Shown here piece by piece: positions 1-6,538 of a stretch of DNA of 64,000 nucleotides. The number at the start of each line of letters is the position of its first letter. Positions within the stretch are counted from its first letter, which is position 1. Under the pieces are notes generated by a model. It searched no databases. It was not told the origin of the DNA and saw nothing but the letters and a program-made list of their open reading frames with translations. The stretch is from a virus: the IMG/VR virus record IMGVR_UViG_3300027714_000001, positions 42,180 through 106,179 of that record, one strand, 5' to 3'. Made by a program: the position numbers and the translations under genes.

Positions 1-2
1 AA

Positions 3-221
3 GTAAGTGGCACAATCGTACATGATACTCCTAAACTTGTGGTTTTTATGATGAAACACCTTAACCCACCTGCTTACTCTCACAGACTAGTTAGGTACGA
101 GGAACTAAGAGATCATTATATTTTTAAAGTAGAATCCGAACTATTTGAGCTAAGAGAAGATGTTCCTATGTACCTAGTATATTTTAACGTAAACGGGGTT
201 GTTTCCGTAGAAATTGTTTGA
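3..221 (+). CDS. Hypothetical protein, start outside or near window edge
   Basis: The frame is open from the left edge and ends with TGA at 219-221. Internal GTG (39) and ATG (48, 51) codons lack a convincing ribosome-binding site, so the true start is probably upstream of the window. The visible part is hydrophilic and ends in a beta-rich tail. I do not recognise a family. Its stop codon lies inside the -35 box of the next promoter. Confidence 0.55.
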   Translation, partial: VSGTIVHDTPKLVVFMMKHLNPPAYSHRLVRYEELRDHYIFKVESELFELREDVPMYLVYFNVNGVVSVEIV

Positions 222-246
222 CAGATTGCCCAAATAAGCGTATAAT
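218..246 (+). promoter_or_regulatory. Cassette promoter
   Basis: -35 TTGACA (218-223), 17-bp spacer, -10 TATAAT (241-246), then a leader resembling the repeated TTTCTGGAATTGAGAAA leader. The upstream stop codon overlaps the -35. Confidence 0.8.
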
Positions 247-277
247 AGCTTTATTGAATTGATAAAAGGCTAATAAA

Positions 278-637
278 TTGAGTACGACACTAGAACAAGA
301 CTGGCGGGCATACAATAAAAAAATGCGTCGTCAATGTATGCACCAAGCGCAGTTTAATACTCTTAGAGAGTACGAAAAGTACCGAAATGGTACGCTTAAG
401 TATACTAAAGAATTTACGGAGCTAGAGAAAAAAGATATAATATATCGTAGAAATGCTGCTCCCTCCCCTAAAACATTAAAGCAACATCCACTACCTAACA
501 AAAACCCAACTGCAAAGATTAAATCCCCTGAGTACACAGGCACACTAATCAAAGGCATTAGCACAATGCACAAAAGTAACGCAGTTCCGGTTATTAATAC
601 CCAAGAAATGATTGACCACGCAAATATGCGGAGATAG
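278..637 (+). CDS. Hypothetical protein (119 aa)
   Basis: Starts at a TTG (278) with AAAGG upstream, just after the cassette promoter. An internal ATG at 323 is the alternative start. The protein is very basic and hydrophilic, rich in Lys, Asn and Pro in its second half, which would suit nucleic-acid binding, but no known domain is visible. It is followed directly by another promoter, so it is a single-gene transcription unit. Confidence 0.6.
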   Translation: MSTTLEQDWRAYNKKMRRQCMHQAQFNTLREYEKYRNGTLKYTKEFTELEKKDIIYRRNAAPSPKTLKQHPLPNKNPTAKIKSPEYTGTLIKGISTMHKSNAVPVINTQEMIDHANMRR

Positions 638-649
638 TAAATTTATTTC

Positions 650-678
650 TTGACAAAATACTTAAATTCTAGTATAGT
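650..678 (+). promoter_or_regulatory. Sigma70-type promoter ahead of tRNA
   Basis: -35 TTGACA (650-655), 17-bp spacer, -10 TATAGT (673-678). It lies 23 bp before a tRNA-Met gene and probably drives it and the following genes. Confidence 0.75.
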
Positions 679-701
679 ATATTTAGTGGTTCAAAAACAC
701 T

Positions 702-779
702 GGAGTCGTAGCTAAAGTGGCACAGCACCCGCTTCATATGCGGAAGAATATCCGATTTCGATTATCGGCGACTCTACCA
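702..779 (+). tRNA. tRNA-Met (CAT)
   Basis: Acceptor GGAGTCG pairs with CGACTCT at 769-775. The anticodon loop TTCATAT gives CAT, the T-arm has loop TTCGATT, the discriminator is A and CCA is encoded. A CAT anticodon can also be tRNA-Ile2 if lysidinylated; sequence alone cannot decide this. Confidence 0.9.
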
Positions 780-794
780 AACAAGGTAAGCCTC

Positions 795-1157
795 ATGAAC
801 ATTTATTTAGATGATGAAAGAGTTCCCAAAACAGAAAAAGACTGGGTAATTATCAGAGACGCAAACTCTCTAATAAATTTAATTATACATTTAGGAACCT
901 TACCAGATCATATATCTTTTGACCATGATTTAGGGGAAAATGTAAAAACTGGGTACGATGTTGTTAAATCTATAGAGTATCATTTACTGTCTGATTTAAT
1001 AAACTGGAATCCTAGATTTACTTTTACAGTACACTCAGCTAACCCCGTAGGAGCAAAAAACATACAAAGTCATTTGGACAACTTAATTAACCACATGAAC
1101 CATACACAGGGAAAAAGTAATGGCGAAATTACTGTTAGTAAAGGACTACCTATTTGA
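795..1157 (+). CDS. Cyclic-phosphate-processing receiver-domain-like protein
   Basis: 120 aa. It resembles the small receiver-fold family called cyclic-phosphate processing receiver domain (cREC). Visible motifs are LDDERVP at the N-terminus, SFDHDLG near residue 36, then GYDVV and TVHSANPVGAKNI. Acidic residues replace a phosphotransfer site, and family members are proposed to act on cyclic-phosphate nucleotide or RNA ends. The start is ATG 795 with AAGG upstream; earlier in-frame codons lie inside the tRNA. Its 3' end overlaps the next gene by 38 bp, indicating an operon. The family call is fairly firm; the substrate is unknown. Confidence 0.75.
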   Translation: MNIYLDDERVPKTEKDWVIIRDANSLINLIIHLGTLPDHISFDHDLGENVKTGYDVVKSIEYHLLSDLINWNPRFTFTVHSANPVGAKNIQSHLDNLINHMNHTQGKSNGEITVSKGLPI

Positions 1158-1425
1158 AATAGACAGTCATAAGATAACCATACCTTCAGGGTACACTTGG
1201 GACGGAGCAAATATACCACTAATTTTTCAGCCTATTGTAGGTAAAAGATTCGCAGTCATAAATATGCTGCCTTCCCTAGTACACGATTACCTAATAGAAA
1301 TTAATTGGGACGTAAAAGAAAGAGATTTAAAATTCTACTCAGTTTTATTAGAAACTGGTAGAAACAAAAAAATAGCCTATATGATGTATCTAGCTGTTTG
1401 CTTATATAGTTTTATTTACTTTTAA
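1120..1425 (+). CDS. DUF1353 family protein
   Basis: 101 aa. It matches the phage family DUF1353: PSGYTWDGANIP near residues 23-34 and a VHDYL motif near residue 54, with a hydrophobic C-terminal segment that could associate with membrane. Biochemical function is unknown; members are often near lysis or tail genes. The start lies within the preceding gene. It ends two bases before a tRNA-Ser gene. Confidence 0.75.
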   Translation: MAKLLLVKDYLFEIDSHKITIPSGYTWDGANIPLIFQPIVGKRFAVINMLPSLVHDYLIEINWDVKERDLKFYSVLLETGRNKKIAYMMYLAVCLYSFIYF

Positions 1426-1426
1426 A

Positions 1427-1515
1427 GGAAGATGTAGTCACCGTTGGGTGTGTCCCTGGTCTTGAAAACCAGTGAGTCCAAAAGGGCAGGGGTTCGACTC
1501 CTCCTTCTTCCGCCA
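1427..1515 (+). tRNA. tRNA-Ser (TGA)
   Basis: 89 nt. The anticodon loop CTTGAAA gives TGA, the variable arm is long as expected for a class II tRNA, the T-arm is AGGGG-TTCGACT-CCTCC, the discriminator is G and CCA is encoded. The 7-66 acceptor pair is a T-T mismatch. Confidence 0.85.
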
Positions 1516-1557
1516 AATTATTATACTCTTAGAGTAAAAAATAGCACCGGGGGAACT

Positions 1558-1824
1558 TTGTGTTATATACATTTCAAAGAAGAAATATCTACAATTAGAG
1601 GTTACAGCTACACAGCCTCTTATAAAAACAGGGATAAGCCCATATTTTCTTGCACTATACATTATATCTCAGATACCGAGGTATATTTGGGGGGTGCTAT
1701 TGGCGTATGGGGAACAAAAGTATTTAGAAAGTTGGCCACGGGTCTATCCCTTAGAGGCATAAAGCTAATAAGGTATGAACGAAACAAAGAATTAAAAGAA
1801 ATAAATATAACTCGTTACGAGTAA
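1558..1824 (+). CDS. Hypothetical protein (about 88 aa)
   Basis: The frame is open from inside the tRNA-Ser, so the real start must be later. The best candidate is the TTG at 1558 with GGGGG just upstream. The product has two hydrophobic beta-like stretches and a basic C-terminus. There is no recognised family, and the start is uncertain. Confidence 0.5.
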   Translation: MCYIHFKEEISTIRGYSYTASYKNRDKPIFSCTIHYISDTEVYLGGAIGVWGTKVFRKLATGLSLRGIKLIRYERNKELKEINITRYE

Positions 1825-1837
1825 AAAGGAAAATAAA

Positions 1838-2134
1838 ATGATTAGTGAAATTAATTTAAGTACACCTAAAACTACAGGAATAGTTGTGCCTACCTCAGCA
1901 GATTTCGTATTGCTACATACCTCAAAAACTAGAAGGTACTTAGAAGTAATAAATAACTCTGAGCAGGTAGTAGAGTTTGCCATAGGACAAAATTCACCTG
2001 CAAACGAAGACTATATAAAAGTAGGAGAGAATGGGCATTGGGCAGCAACACACACGGAATTCTTTTCTTCTATAACTAGTATTAAACTGTGGTTAAAAGC
2101 ACCAGAAACTGCTAGTATCGTAATTATAAGCTAA
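1838..2134 (+). CDS. Hypothetical protein upstream of fibre-like gene
   Basis: 98 aa, start ATG with AAGGAAA upstream. It is beta-rich and Thr/Ser-rich. The pattern TRRYLEVINNSEQ followed by VEFAIGQN is seen in phage head or tail decoration-type proteins, but I cannot name a family. Its stop overlaps the start of the fibre-like gene, so the pair is translationally coupled. Confidence 0.6.
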   Translation: MISEINLSTPKTTGIVVPTSADFVLLHTSKTRRYLEVINNSEQVVEFAIGQNSPANEDYIKVGENGHWAATHTEFFSSITSIKLWLKAPETASIVIIS

Positions 2135-3180
2135 TGGCTTATAGTTACTCTGGGCTACTTAAAAAAAGCTTTTCTTTCAATGAAATAAGTCTCCTATTTC
2201 CCCTGAGTTCAGAAGTTGTAACTGATATTATTAAAAGGTTCTTTACGCCACTTCTAGGCTCAGGTGTGCAACATTATACCCATAACACCATTACTATGAG
2301 TGCAGATTTTGAAATAGAAATAGATTATAAATTATATAATCTAACAACCGACAATGCATTAATCGGAGATACGGACGCACTCAGCGGGGATATTTGGAAA
2401 ATTAACAAAGATAACAACAGTATGCTTATAAGAATCGGAGGCACTACTTACACGACTACAGGCTCATACACGGAAGATTTAAAACTAAATACAGCTAAAA
2501 TGACAAGAGTTGGCACCACAGTTAAGGTTTTCAGGAATGATGTAGAAATATACTCCGACACGATAGCCCTTGCTGATTTTACTATTGATATGGTTGGTAC
2601 TAGACAGAATGGGGCTTATGATTCATTTAGCGGGATACTTGCTAATTATAAAGTAACTAATATTGCATCTTTGGTTATGGACGCGCCACTTGACAAGCAG
2701 TACACAGCATCAGCGCCTACAGTTATAAATAAAGCCGATGCAAATAACAATCTGACAGCCGTTAACCTTGATAATGCTGGGTCTGAGTTTACTGCTAGTG
2801 ATACGTATGGGTGGTTAGGTGAGAATAATGTCGGAGCACCAACTCGTATTTCCGATGACTGGACTAATAATGGAGATGGGAGTTACACGATAGATACACC
2901 TGACGGAAATTATGGCGACTGTGAACTTCAATTTGGAGTTAGCGAGGTGGGTTTCACGTATTTTGTTGAAATAACTATGAATGAGCCAACTGGAAATTCT
3001 AACCTTAGAATGAGGAGCTCCTACCCAAATATTGATTTTACTACAGCGGGTGATTATTCAAAGTTGGTAACAGCTCTCTCTTCTGCATGTCCAAAATTTA
3101 ATAGGCGTGGAGGCGCTCATGCTTTTGCTCAAACTCTTTCTAATCTATCTAACAGACAGGTATTGGAGGTTGCATCGTAA
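2134..3180 (+). CDS. Putative tail fibre or receptor-binding protein with lectin-like domain
   Basis: 348 aa. Residues about 55-200 look like a concanavalin/LamG-type beta sandwich: FEIEIDYKLYN, then a FRNDVEIY turn and YDSFSGILANYKVTN. Residues about 225-340 form a second all-beta domain typical of carbohydrate-binding modules. This is the usual build of phage adhesins, so a host-surface-binding role is inferred. It sits far from the main tail module, with a small upstream partner and a downstream 148-aa gene whose ATG overlaps its stop. Confidence 0.55.
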   Translation: MAYSYSGLLKKSFSFNEISLLFPLSSEVVTDIIKRFFTPLLGSGVQHYTHNTITMSADFEIEIDYKLYNLTTDNALIGDTDALSGDIWKINKDNNSMLIRIGGTTYTTTGSYTEDLKLNTAKMTRVGTTVKVFRNDVEIYSDTIALADFTIDMVGTRQNGAYDSFSGILANYKVTNIASLVMDAPLDKQYTASAPTVINKADANNNLTAVNLDNAGSEFTASDTYGWLGENNVGAPTRISDDWTNNGDGSYTIDTPDGNYGDCELQFGVSEVGFTYFVEITMNEPTGNSNLRMRSSYPNIDFTTAGDYSKLVTALSSACPKFNRRGGAHAFAQTLSNLSNRQVLEVAS

Positions 3181-3626
3181 TGAAAAAATGGAGCATGATA
3201 AGCGAACAGACAGAATTAACAAATCCCGCACTAAAATGGTTTAAACAGTGGGCGTCTATGATTGGCGTATCCCATGACACAGTAAACCGTATACATTGCC
3301 ATTGCCCACCCGAGGATTTATTAGTTGGAGTCGAAGAAGTGTTAATTTTTAACTCTGAACTTGCTGAAACTGATAGACCAGCAGCACTACTCCAATCAAT
3401 AATACAAGCCGCTAAGTTTATGCTTTCAAACTCTGCCAATATTTTAACGGGTGATGCTTGGCTATTCGATGAAATGTATAAAACAAATTACCATAGAATT
3501 TGGTGTGAGAGGCACAATACAACGGAGTCTTTTGAGGCTGACTATCTAGCCGTATTTGGACAAGCAGCAGGGACAACAACACAAGAACAAGCAAGCAGAT
3601 TAATTAAACAGTACTTCGGAGGTTAG
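3180..3626 (+). CDS. Hypothetical protein, possible fibre partner
   Basis: 148 aa, mostly alpha-helical with several Trp and Cys residues (for example the HCHCPPE stretch near residue 40). The start overlaps the stop of the fibre-like gene, so it is probably co-translated. An accessory or assembly role for that fibre is inferred only from position. No domain is recognised. Confidence 0.6.
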   Translation: MKKWSMISEQTELTNPALKWFKQWASMIGVSHDTVNRIHCHCPPEDLLVGVEEVLIFNSELAETDRPAALLQSIIQAAKFMLSNSANILTGDAWLFDEMYKTNYHRIWCERHNTTESFEADYLAVFGQAAGTTTQEQASRLIKQYFGG

Positions 3627-3704
3627 ATGAGTTTAAATGATACAGAAGTTCAATTCCTTGTGAATGACTTAGGGGTTCCCCAAGGAAATACTGTATTATA
3701 TTAG
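3627..3704 (+). CDS. Very small ORF after fibre group (25 aa)
   Basis: ATG immediately follows the previous stop (TAG-ATG), with GGAGG upstream. The opening MSLNDTEVQFLV resembles the start of small proteins that follow fibre genes in other phages. It may be a truncated remnant. Low confidence as a functional gene. Confidence 0.4.
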   Translation: MSLNDTEVQFLVNDLGVPQGNTVLY

Positions 3705-3721
3705 TTAATTTAAAAAACTTG

Positions 3722-3750
3722 TTGCGTAGTAGCTTATTGTTTGCTATAAT
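3722..3750 (+). promoter_or_regulatory. Cassette promoter
   Basis: -35 TTGCGT (3722-3727), 17-bp spacer, -10 TATAAT (3745-3750), followed by leader hairpin TTTCT/AGAAA (3754-3770). Confidence 0.8.
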
Positions 3751-3783
3751 ATGTTTCTGGAATTGAGAAAAGGCAATTATATT

Positions 3784-4191
3784 ATGACTTCACAAGAACT
3801 ACAAGATTATCTAACTGAGGATGCAGCCGTGGGCGAACGATTTTATAGACAACAAGCAGAACGTGGTCGCAAAGGCTTACCTACAGGCTCAAGCACTTGT
3901 AGCGACCCTTATGCTACTTTTCCGAAAGGCGAAGGCAAAAAAACTGTTGCAAAAGCACCACGTAAATTAAAAGCAGATTATGTGTCAGAAATTGGCGTAG
4001 CTGGTATTGACAAGCTTACTTTAGTAGACTTGCAAGTGCTTGCTGCTCTAGTCACTGACATTAAACTTGTTATGCCTACTGGCAGACTCAAGTCGCCTTA
4101 CATCGACCAGTGCAGTTTGCTATGTCCCGAAGTTAAGTTCGACAAGCTTACTATTGCTACTCTCAAGTTACTTATAGGTAAGTATTCATGA
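3784..4191 (+). CDS. Hypothetical protein, paralogue of the 21343-21684 product
   Basis: 135 aa. The start is ATG 3784; the in-frame ATG at 3751 lies between the -10 box and the expected transcription start and cannot be used. The C-terminal half repeats the pattern of the protein at 21343-21684: two short Leu-rich helices (LTLVDLQVL and LTIATLKLLI) flanking a KSPYID motif and a PEVKFDKL turn. The N-terminal half is Gly/Lys-rich and possibly flexible. Function unknown. Confidence 0.65.
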   Translation: MTSQELQDYLTEDAAVGERFYRQQAERGRKGLPTGSSTCSDPYATFPKGEGKKTVAKAPRKLKADYVSEIGVAGIDKLTLVDLQVLAALVTDIKLVMPTGRLKSPYIDQCSLLCPEVKFDKLTIATLKLLIGKYS

Positions 4192-4370
4192 GAGTAATAG
4201 TTATAGCAAGTGTATCTCCAACTAGCCTAGAGTATGACATAAACTATGCTTTGAGTGATGTTAAAAATTCGGAAGTAGTTTCAGATATAAAGTACGTAAA
4301 TACTAGTGGTTCTTACAGTCAGTACGTAACAGCTATAATACACGTAGAACCAAAAGCAGAAACAATTTAA
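4188..4370 (+). CDS. Cse60-like small protein
   Basis: 60 aa, overlapping the previous stop by 4 bp. The layout MRVIVIAS, a helix with LEYDINYAL, then DIKYVN and a closing beta strand resembles the small Cse60/phage family (PF10957). Function unknown. The assignment is moderate. Confidence 0.55.
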   Translation: MRVIVIASVSPTSLEYDINYALSDVKNSEVVSDIKYVNTSGSYSQYVTAIIHVEPKAETI

Positions 4371-4374
4371 TTAA

Positions 4375-4452
4375 GTCCCCATAGCTCAGTCTGTGTAGAG
4401 CGTTCGACTCATAATCGAAGGGTCACTGGTTCGAATCCAGTTGGGGACACCA
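4375..4452 (+). tRNA. tRNA-Met (CAT)
   Basis: Perfect acceptor GTCCCCA/TGGGGAC. Anticodon loop CTCATAA gives CAT. T-arm CTGG-TTCGAAT-CCAG. Discriminator A, CCA encoded. Could be elongator Met or Ile2. Confidence 0.9.
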
Positions 4453-4469
4453 AATTCTTAAAAAACTTA

Positions 4470-4498
4470 TTGACAAGAATATTAAATCTTGCTATAAT
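4470..4498 (+). promoter_or_regulatory. Cassette promoter
   Basis: -35 TTGACA (4470-4475), 17-bp spacer, -10 TATAAT (4493-4498); leader TATCTGGAATCGAGAAAGG. It transcribes a stretch without a gene. Confidence 0.85.
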
Positions 4499-4790
4499 AG
4501 TTATCTGGAATCGAGAAAGGAAACGAAAAATAACCGAGTCACTATAAGTGATCCCGATTTATTGCCGTAGGATAGGTAGTACGTAACCGAAGCAATACGA
4601 CCCTGGAGTGTCAAGCTACAAACACTGGGCGTTATACCTGAAAAAACAAACCAAGAGCATGGCCGTATCAGTTCGAAACAACTGGGTCTTCGTGAAAGCC
4701 GAAGCAATTTAATAAAAGACTTTGAAGATAGATTGCTTCTATCCTAAAATACTTGTACAGACAGGCATATCTACTCAAAGTCTTTTCTTA
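4499..4790 (+). ncRNA. Candidate structured non-coding RNA A
   Basis: About 290 nt after a strong promoter with no plausible gene. Hairpins seen include TCACT/AGTGA (4549-4561), TATTGC/GCAATA, AGTGT/ACACT, CAGTT/AACTG and CTTCG/CGAAG. A 12-bp closing stem pairs 4714-4725 with 4775-4786, enclosing GATAGA/TCTATC. It runs into tRNA-Arg and could be a leader processed away with the tRNAs. The function is unknown. Confidence 0.45.
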
Positions 4791-4794
4791 AATT

Positions 4795-4870
4795 GGGGAC
4801 ATAGTGAAACTGGAGATCACACGATTCTTCTAAATTCGTATTCGGGGTTCGAGTCCTCGTGTCCCTACCA
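4795..4870 (+). tRNA. tRNA-Arg (TCT)
   Basis: Acceptor GGGGACA/TGTCCCT. Anticodon loop CTTCTAA gives TCT, with one T-T mismatch in the anticodon stem. T-loop TTCGAGT, CCA encoded. Confidence 0.85.
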
Positions 4871-4871
4871 A

Positions 4872-4962
4872 GCATGTGTAGACCAGTAAGGATCTGGGGC
4901 GGCCTGTAAAGTCGTCGTTGCCGAGAGGAGCCGTGTAGGATCGTTACCTACCACATGTACCA
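4872..4962 (+). tRNA. tRNA-Tyr (GTA)
   Basis: 91 nt with a long variable arm. Acceptor GCATGTG/CACATGT. Anticodon loop CTGTAAA gives GTA. The T-loop is ATCGTTA, with A54 and T58 swapped relative to the usual T54/A58. CCA encoded; one base from the preceding tRNA. Confidence 0.85.
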
Positions 4963-4988
4963 CATTACTACTAGTATCGGAGAATGCT

Positions 4989-5030
4989 ATGAGAGACAAA
5001 AATAGTTGGATTGAAGGCACAGATGTTTAA
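4989..5030 (+). CDS. Possible 13-aa peptide
   Basis: ATG preceded by CGGAGAA; ends at TAA 5028-5030 and overlaps the next small ORF. It may only serve as a coupled leader. Weak. Confidence 0.25.
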   Translation: MRDKNSWIEGTDV

Positions 5031-5115
5031 TAGTGAAACTCAGGGATTTATTAAAGTAGGAGTGTGGGATGGTGAATACCATAGAATCTCACAAGACGAC
5101 TGGCCAGGTGTTTAA
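5023..5115 (+). CDS. Small protein (30 aa) between tRNAs
   Basis: ATG 5023 overlaps the stop of the preceding mini-ORF, with GAAGG further upstream. The acidic, Trp-containing product resembles no family I know. Codon use is natural and the frame fills the gap between tRNA-Tyr and tRNA-Asn, which supports coding, but only weakly. Confidence 0.35.
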   Translation: MFNSETQGFIKVGVWDGEYHRISQDDWPGV

Positions 5116-5142
5116 TTCAAAGGAACTAGTATAACAAATTTA

Positions 5143-5219
5143 GGGTGAGAAGCTTAAGTGGCATAAGCGACTGGCTGTTAACCAGAAGATAGAAGGTTCG
5201 AGTCCTTCCTCTCCCGCCA
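5143..5219 (+). tRNA. tRNA-Asn (GTT)
   Basis: Acceptor GGGTGAG/CTCTCCC with one T-T mismatch. Anticodon stem CTGG/CCAG, loop CTGTTAA gives GTT. T-arm GAAGG-TTCGAGT-CCTTC. Discriminator G, CCA encoded. Confidence 0.85.
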
Positions 5220-5225
5220 CATTAT

Positions 5226-5300
5226 AAGGACGAGCATAAGGTATGCGTCGGGTCTCCAAAATCTTGAAAAGACAGAGTTCGATTCTCTGCGTCTTTGCCA
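5226..5300 (+). tRNA. tRNA-Trp (CCA)
   Basis: Acceptor AAGGACG/CGTCTTT (one G-T pair). Loop CTCCAAA gives anticodon CCA. T-arm CAGAG-TTCGATT-CTCTG. Discriminator G, CCA encoded. The anticodon stem is weak. Confidence 0.8.
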
Positions 5301-5338
5301 AATCCTCTACCTTAGGATAGCACATTAGATTGTGTACT

Positions 5339-5360
5339 AGCCCACTTCGGTGGGCTTTTT
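5339..5360 (+). terminator. Rho-independent terminator after tRNA run
   Basis: AGCCCAC, TTCG loop, GTGGGCT, then TTTTT. It ends the tRNA-Arg to tRNA-Trp unit. Confidence 0.9.
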
Positions 5361-5388
5361 ATCCTTCTAAAATAACTTATAAATGTTC

Positions 5389-5417
5389 TTGCTTAAACGC
5401 TAATTGTTTGCTATAAT
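5389..5417 (+). promoter_or_regulatory. Cassette promoter
   Basis: -35 TTGCTT, 17-bp spacer, -10 TATAAT (5412-5417), leader TTTCTGGAATCAAGAAAGG. Drives the lipoprotein gene. Confidence 0.8.
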
Positions 5418-5497
5418 ATGTTTCTGGAATCAAGAAAGGCTTTAGAAAATTTTGAACTTTATAAATGTTAACTCTCTCATCTTAGGAAAATAAATTA

Positions 5498-5818
5498 ATG
5501 AAGAAAATATTATTAGCAGTAACATTAGCCACGATGTTAGTATCGTGTGCAGACAACAAAGTATTACCCCATTATGGAGAAGTAAAAACTTATGGACTAG
5601 TTGATGCAAGTGCAGTAAAACTTCCTTGTGTTAATTATGAAGTAGCTATTGGAAACGTAATCTGGTCAGCTATTTTTGCCCCGACAGTAGCAGTCCCTAT
5701 ATACATGGTAGGCTTTAGTATTATGGAACCGACAAGTGTTGACGAGCTTTGTATGATAAAGACATTTGATGAAACCGAAGTCGGCAACTTGTTTAGAGAA
5801 TACGAAAAAACTTTGTAA
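5498..5818 (+). CDS. Lipoprotein (106 aa)
   Basis: It has a type II signal peptide: MKKILLAVTLATM followed by lipobox LVSC with the lipidated Cys at residue 17. A second hydrophobic segment spans about residues 50-75, so it may be membrane-embedded as well as lipid-anchored. It could be a surface-exclusion or envelope-modifying protein, inferred from location only. It is alone between two cassette promoters. The start follows GGAAAA. Confidence 0.75.
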   Translation: MKKILLAVTLATMLVSCADNKVLPHYGEVKTYGLVDASAVKLPCVNYEVAIGNVIWSAIFAPTVAVPIYMVGFSIMEPTSVDELCMIKTFDETEVGNLFREYEKTL

Positions 5819-5824
5819 AACTTC

Positions 5825-5853
5825 TTGACTAATAGCCAATAACTCGGTATAAT
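5825..5853 (+). promoter_or_regulatory. Cassette promoter
   Basis: -35 TTGACT, 17-bp spacer, -10 TATAAT (5848-5853), leader TCTAGAAATTGAGAATAAAGG. No gene follows. Confidence 0.8.
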
Positions 5854-6180
5854 AGTTCTAGAAATTGAGAATAAAGGCTAAAGCAATTTAGTCTAGCCAT
5901 ACGCTTGAGGCTTAAGATAGCGGGGTCACTTTCAAGACCTATACTATGAAACAGATTCTATAGTCTGTAAAACTCTGGGGTCTAGTAGTTATGTGTCTCC
6001 TTAACAATACTACCGATTCAGTCACACTTCGTATTCAGGGTGATAGTTGGCTACTTAATGCTAGACGCGGGTACTTAGTCTATAAAATATAGTATCAGGG
6101 GATTAACTGGCCACTTTACTTAGCAGTTCGGGAGATCGTCACAGGAATAATGAGCCTGTAAATAAGTGGTGCAAGAGCGT
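5854..6180 (+). ncRNA. Candidate structured non-coding RNA B
   Basis: Geneless 330-nt stretch after a cassette promoter. Local stems include GGCTA/TAGCC just after the leader, ACAGA/TCTGT, and CCACTT (6111-6116) with AAGTGG (6164-6169) enclosing ACAGG/CCTGT. No tRNA fold was found. Function unknown. Confidence 0.4.
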
Positions 6181-6240
6181 AGAAGTTATAATAACGTGTC
6201 CACTCTAATCAACAACTTAGAAAATAACTTAAAAAACAAC

Positions 6241-6269
6241 TTGCATAACGACTTAAAAATCGGTATAAT
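6241..6269 (+). promoter_or_regulatory. Cassette promoter
   Basis: -35 TTGCAT (6241-6246), 17-bp spacer, -10 TATAAT (6264-6269). Confidence 0.75.
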
Positions 6270-6480
6270 AGTTTTAGAAATTGAGAAAAGAGAGAAAAAC
6301 TTCTCCTTGAAAAAGCGGTACTTCACATCTTTTCTCAAATTTCTAATGTAAGAATCACTGGTAGACAATTCTGCCGTTGACTATGCTTCTTCAGGGGGTG
6401 TCTTCTCTAGTAACAACTTAGGTTGGAGAGTGATTCTTACATTAGAAATTAAAATAACGCAGCAGACCTCTTGTAGGATT
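6270..6480 (+). ncRNA. Candidate structured non-coding RNA C with competing stems
   Basis: The leader 6275-6290 (TAGAAATTGAGAAAAG) is complementary to 6329-6345 apart from one bulged A. A second, perfect 22-bp stem pairs 6338-6359 with 6429-6450. The two stems share 6338-6345, so they exclude each other at the junction. No gene is present. This layout suits a folded regulatory or stable RNA. Confidence 0.55.
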
Positions 6481-6509
6481 GATGAAGCGGAAATAAATTT
6501 TTAAAAGAC

Positions 6510-6538
6510 TTGCATAACGGCTTCAAATCCGGTATAAT
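6510..6538 (+). promoter_or_regulatory. Cassette promoter
   Basis: -35 TTGCAT, 17-bp spacer, -10 TATAAT (6533-6538). Near copy of the promoter at 6241. Confidence 0.75.

Noticed and set aside
3751-3783. In-frame ATG right after TATAAT in several cassettes (3751, 11547, similar elsewhere)
   Set aside because: The ATG falls about 2-4 bases after the -10 hexamer, before the expected transcription start, so it cannot initiate translation; later ATGs with good ribosome sites were chosen.
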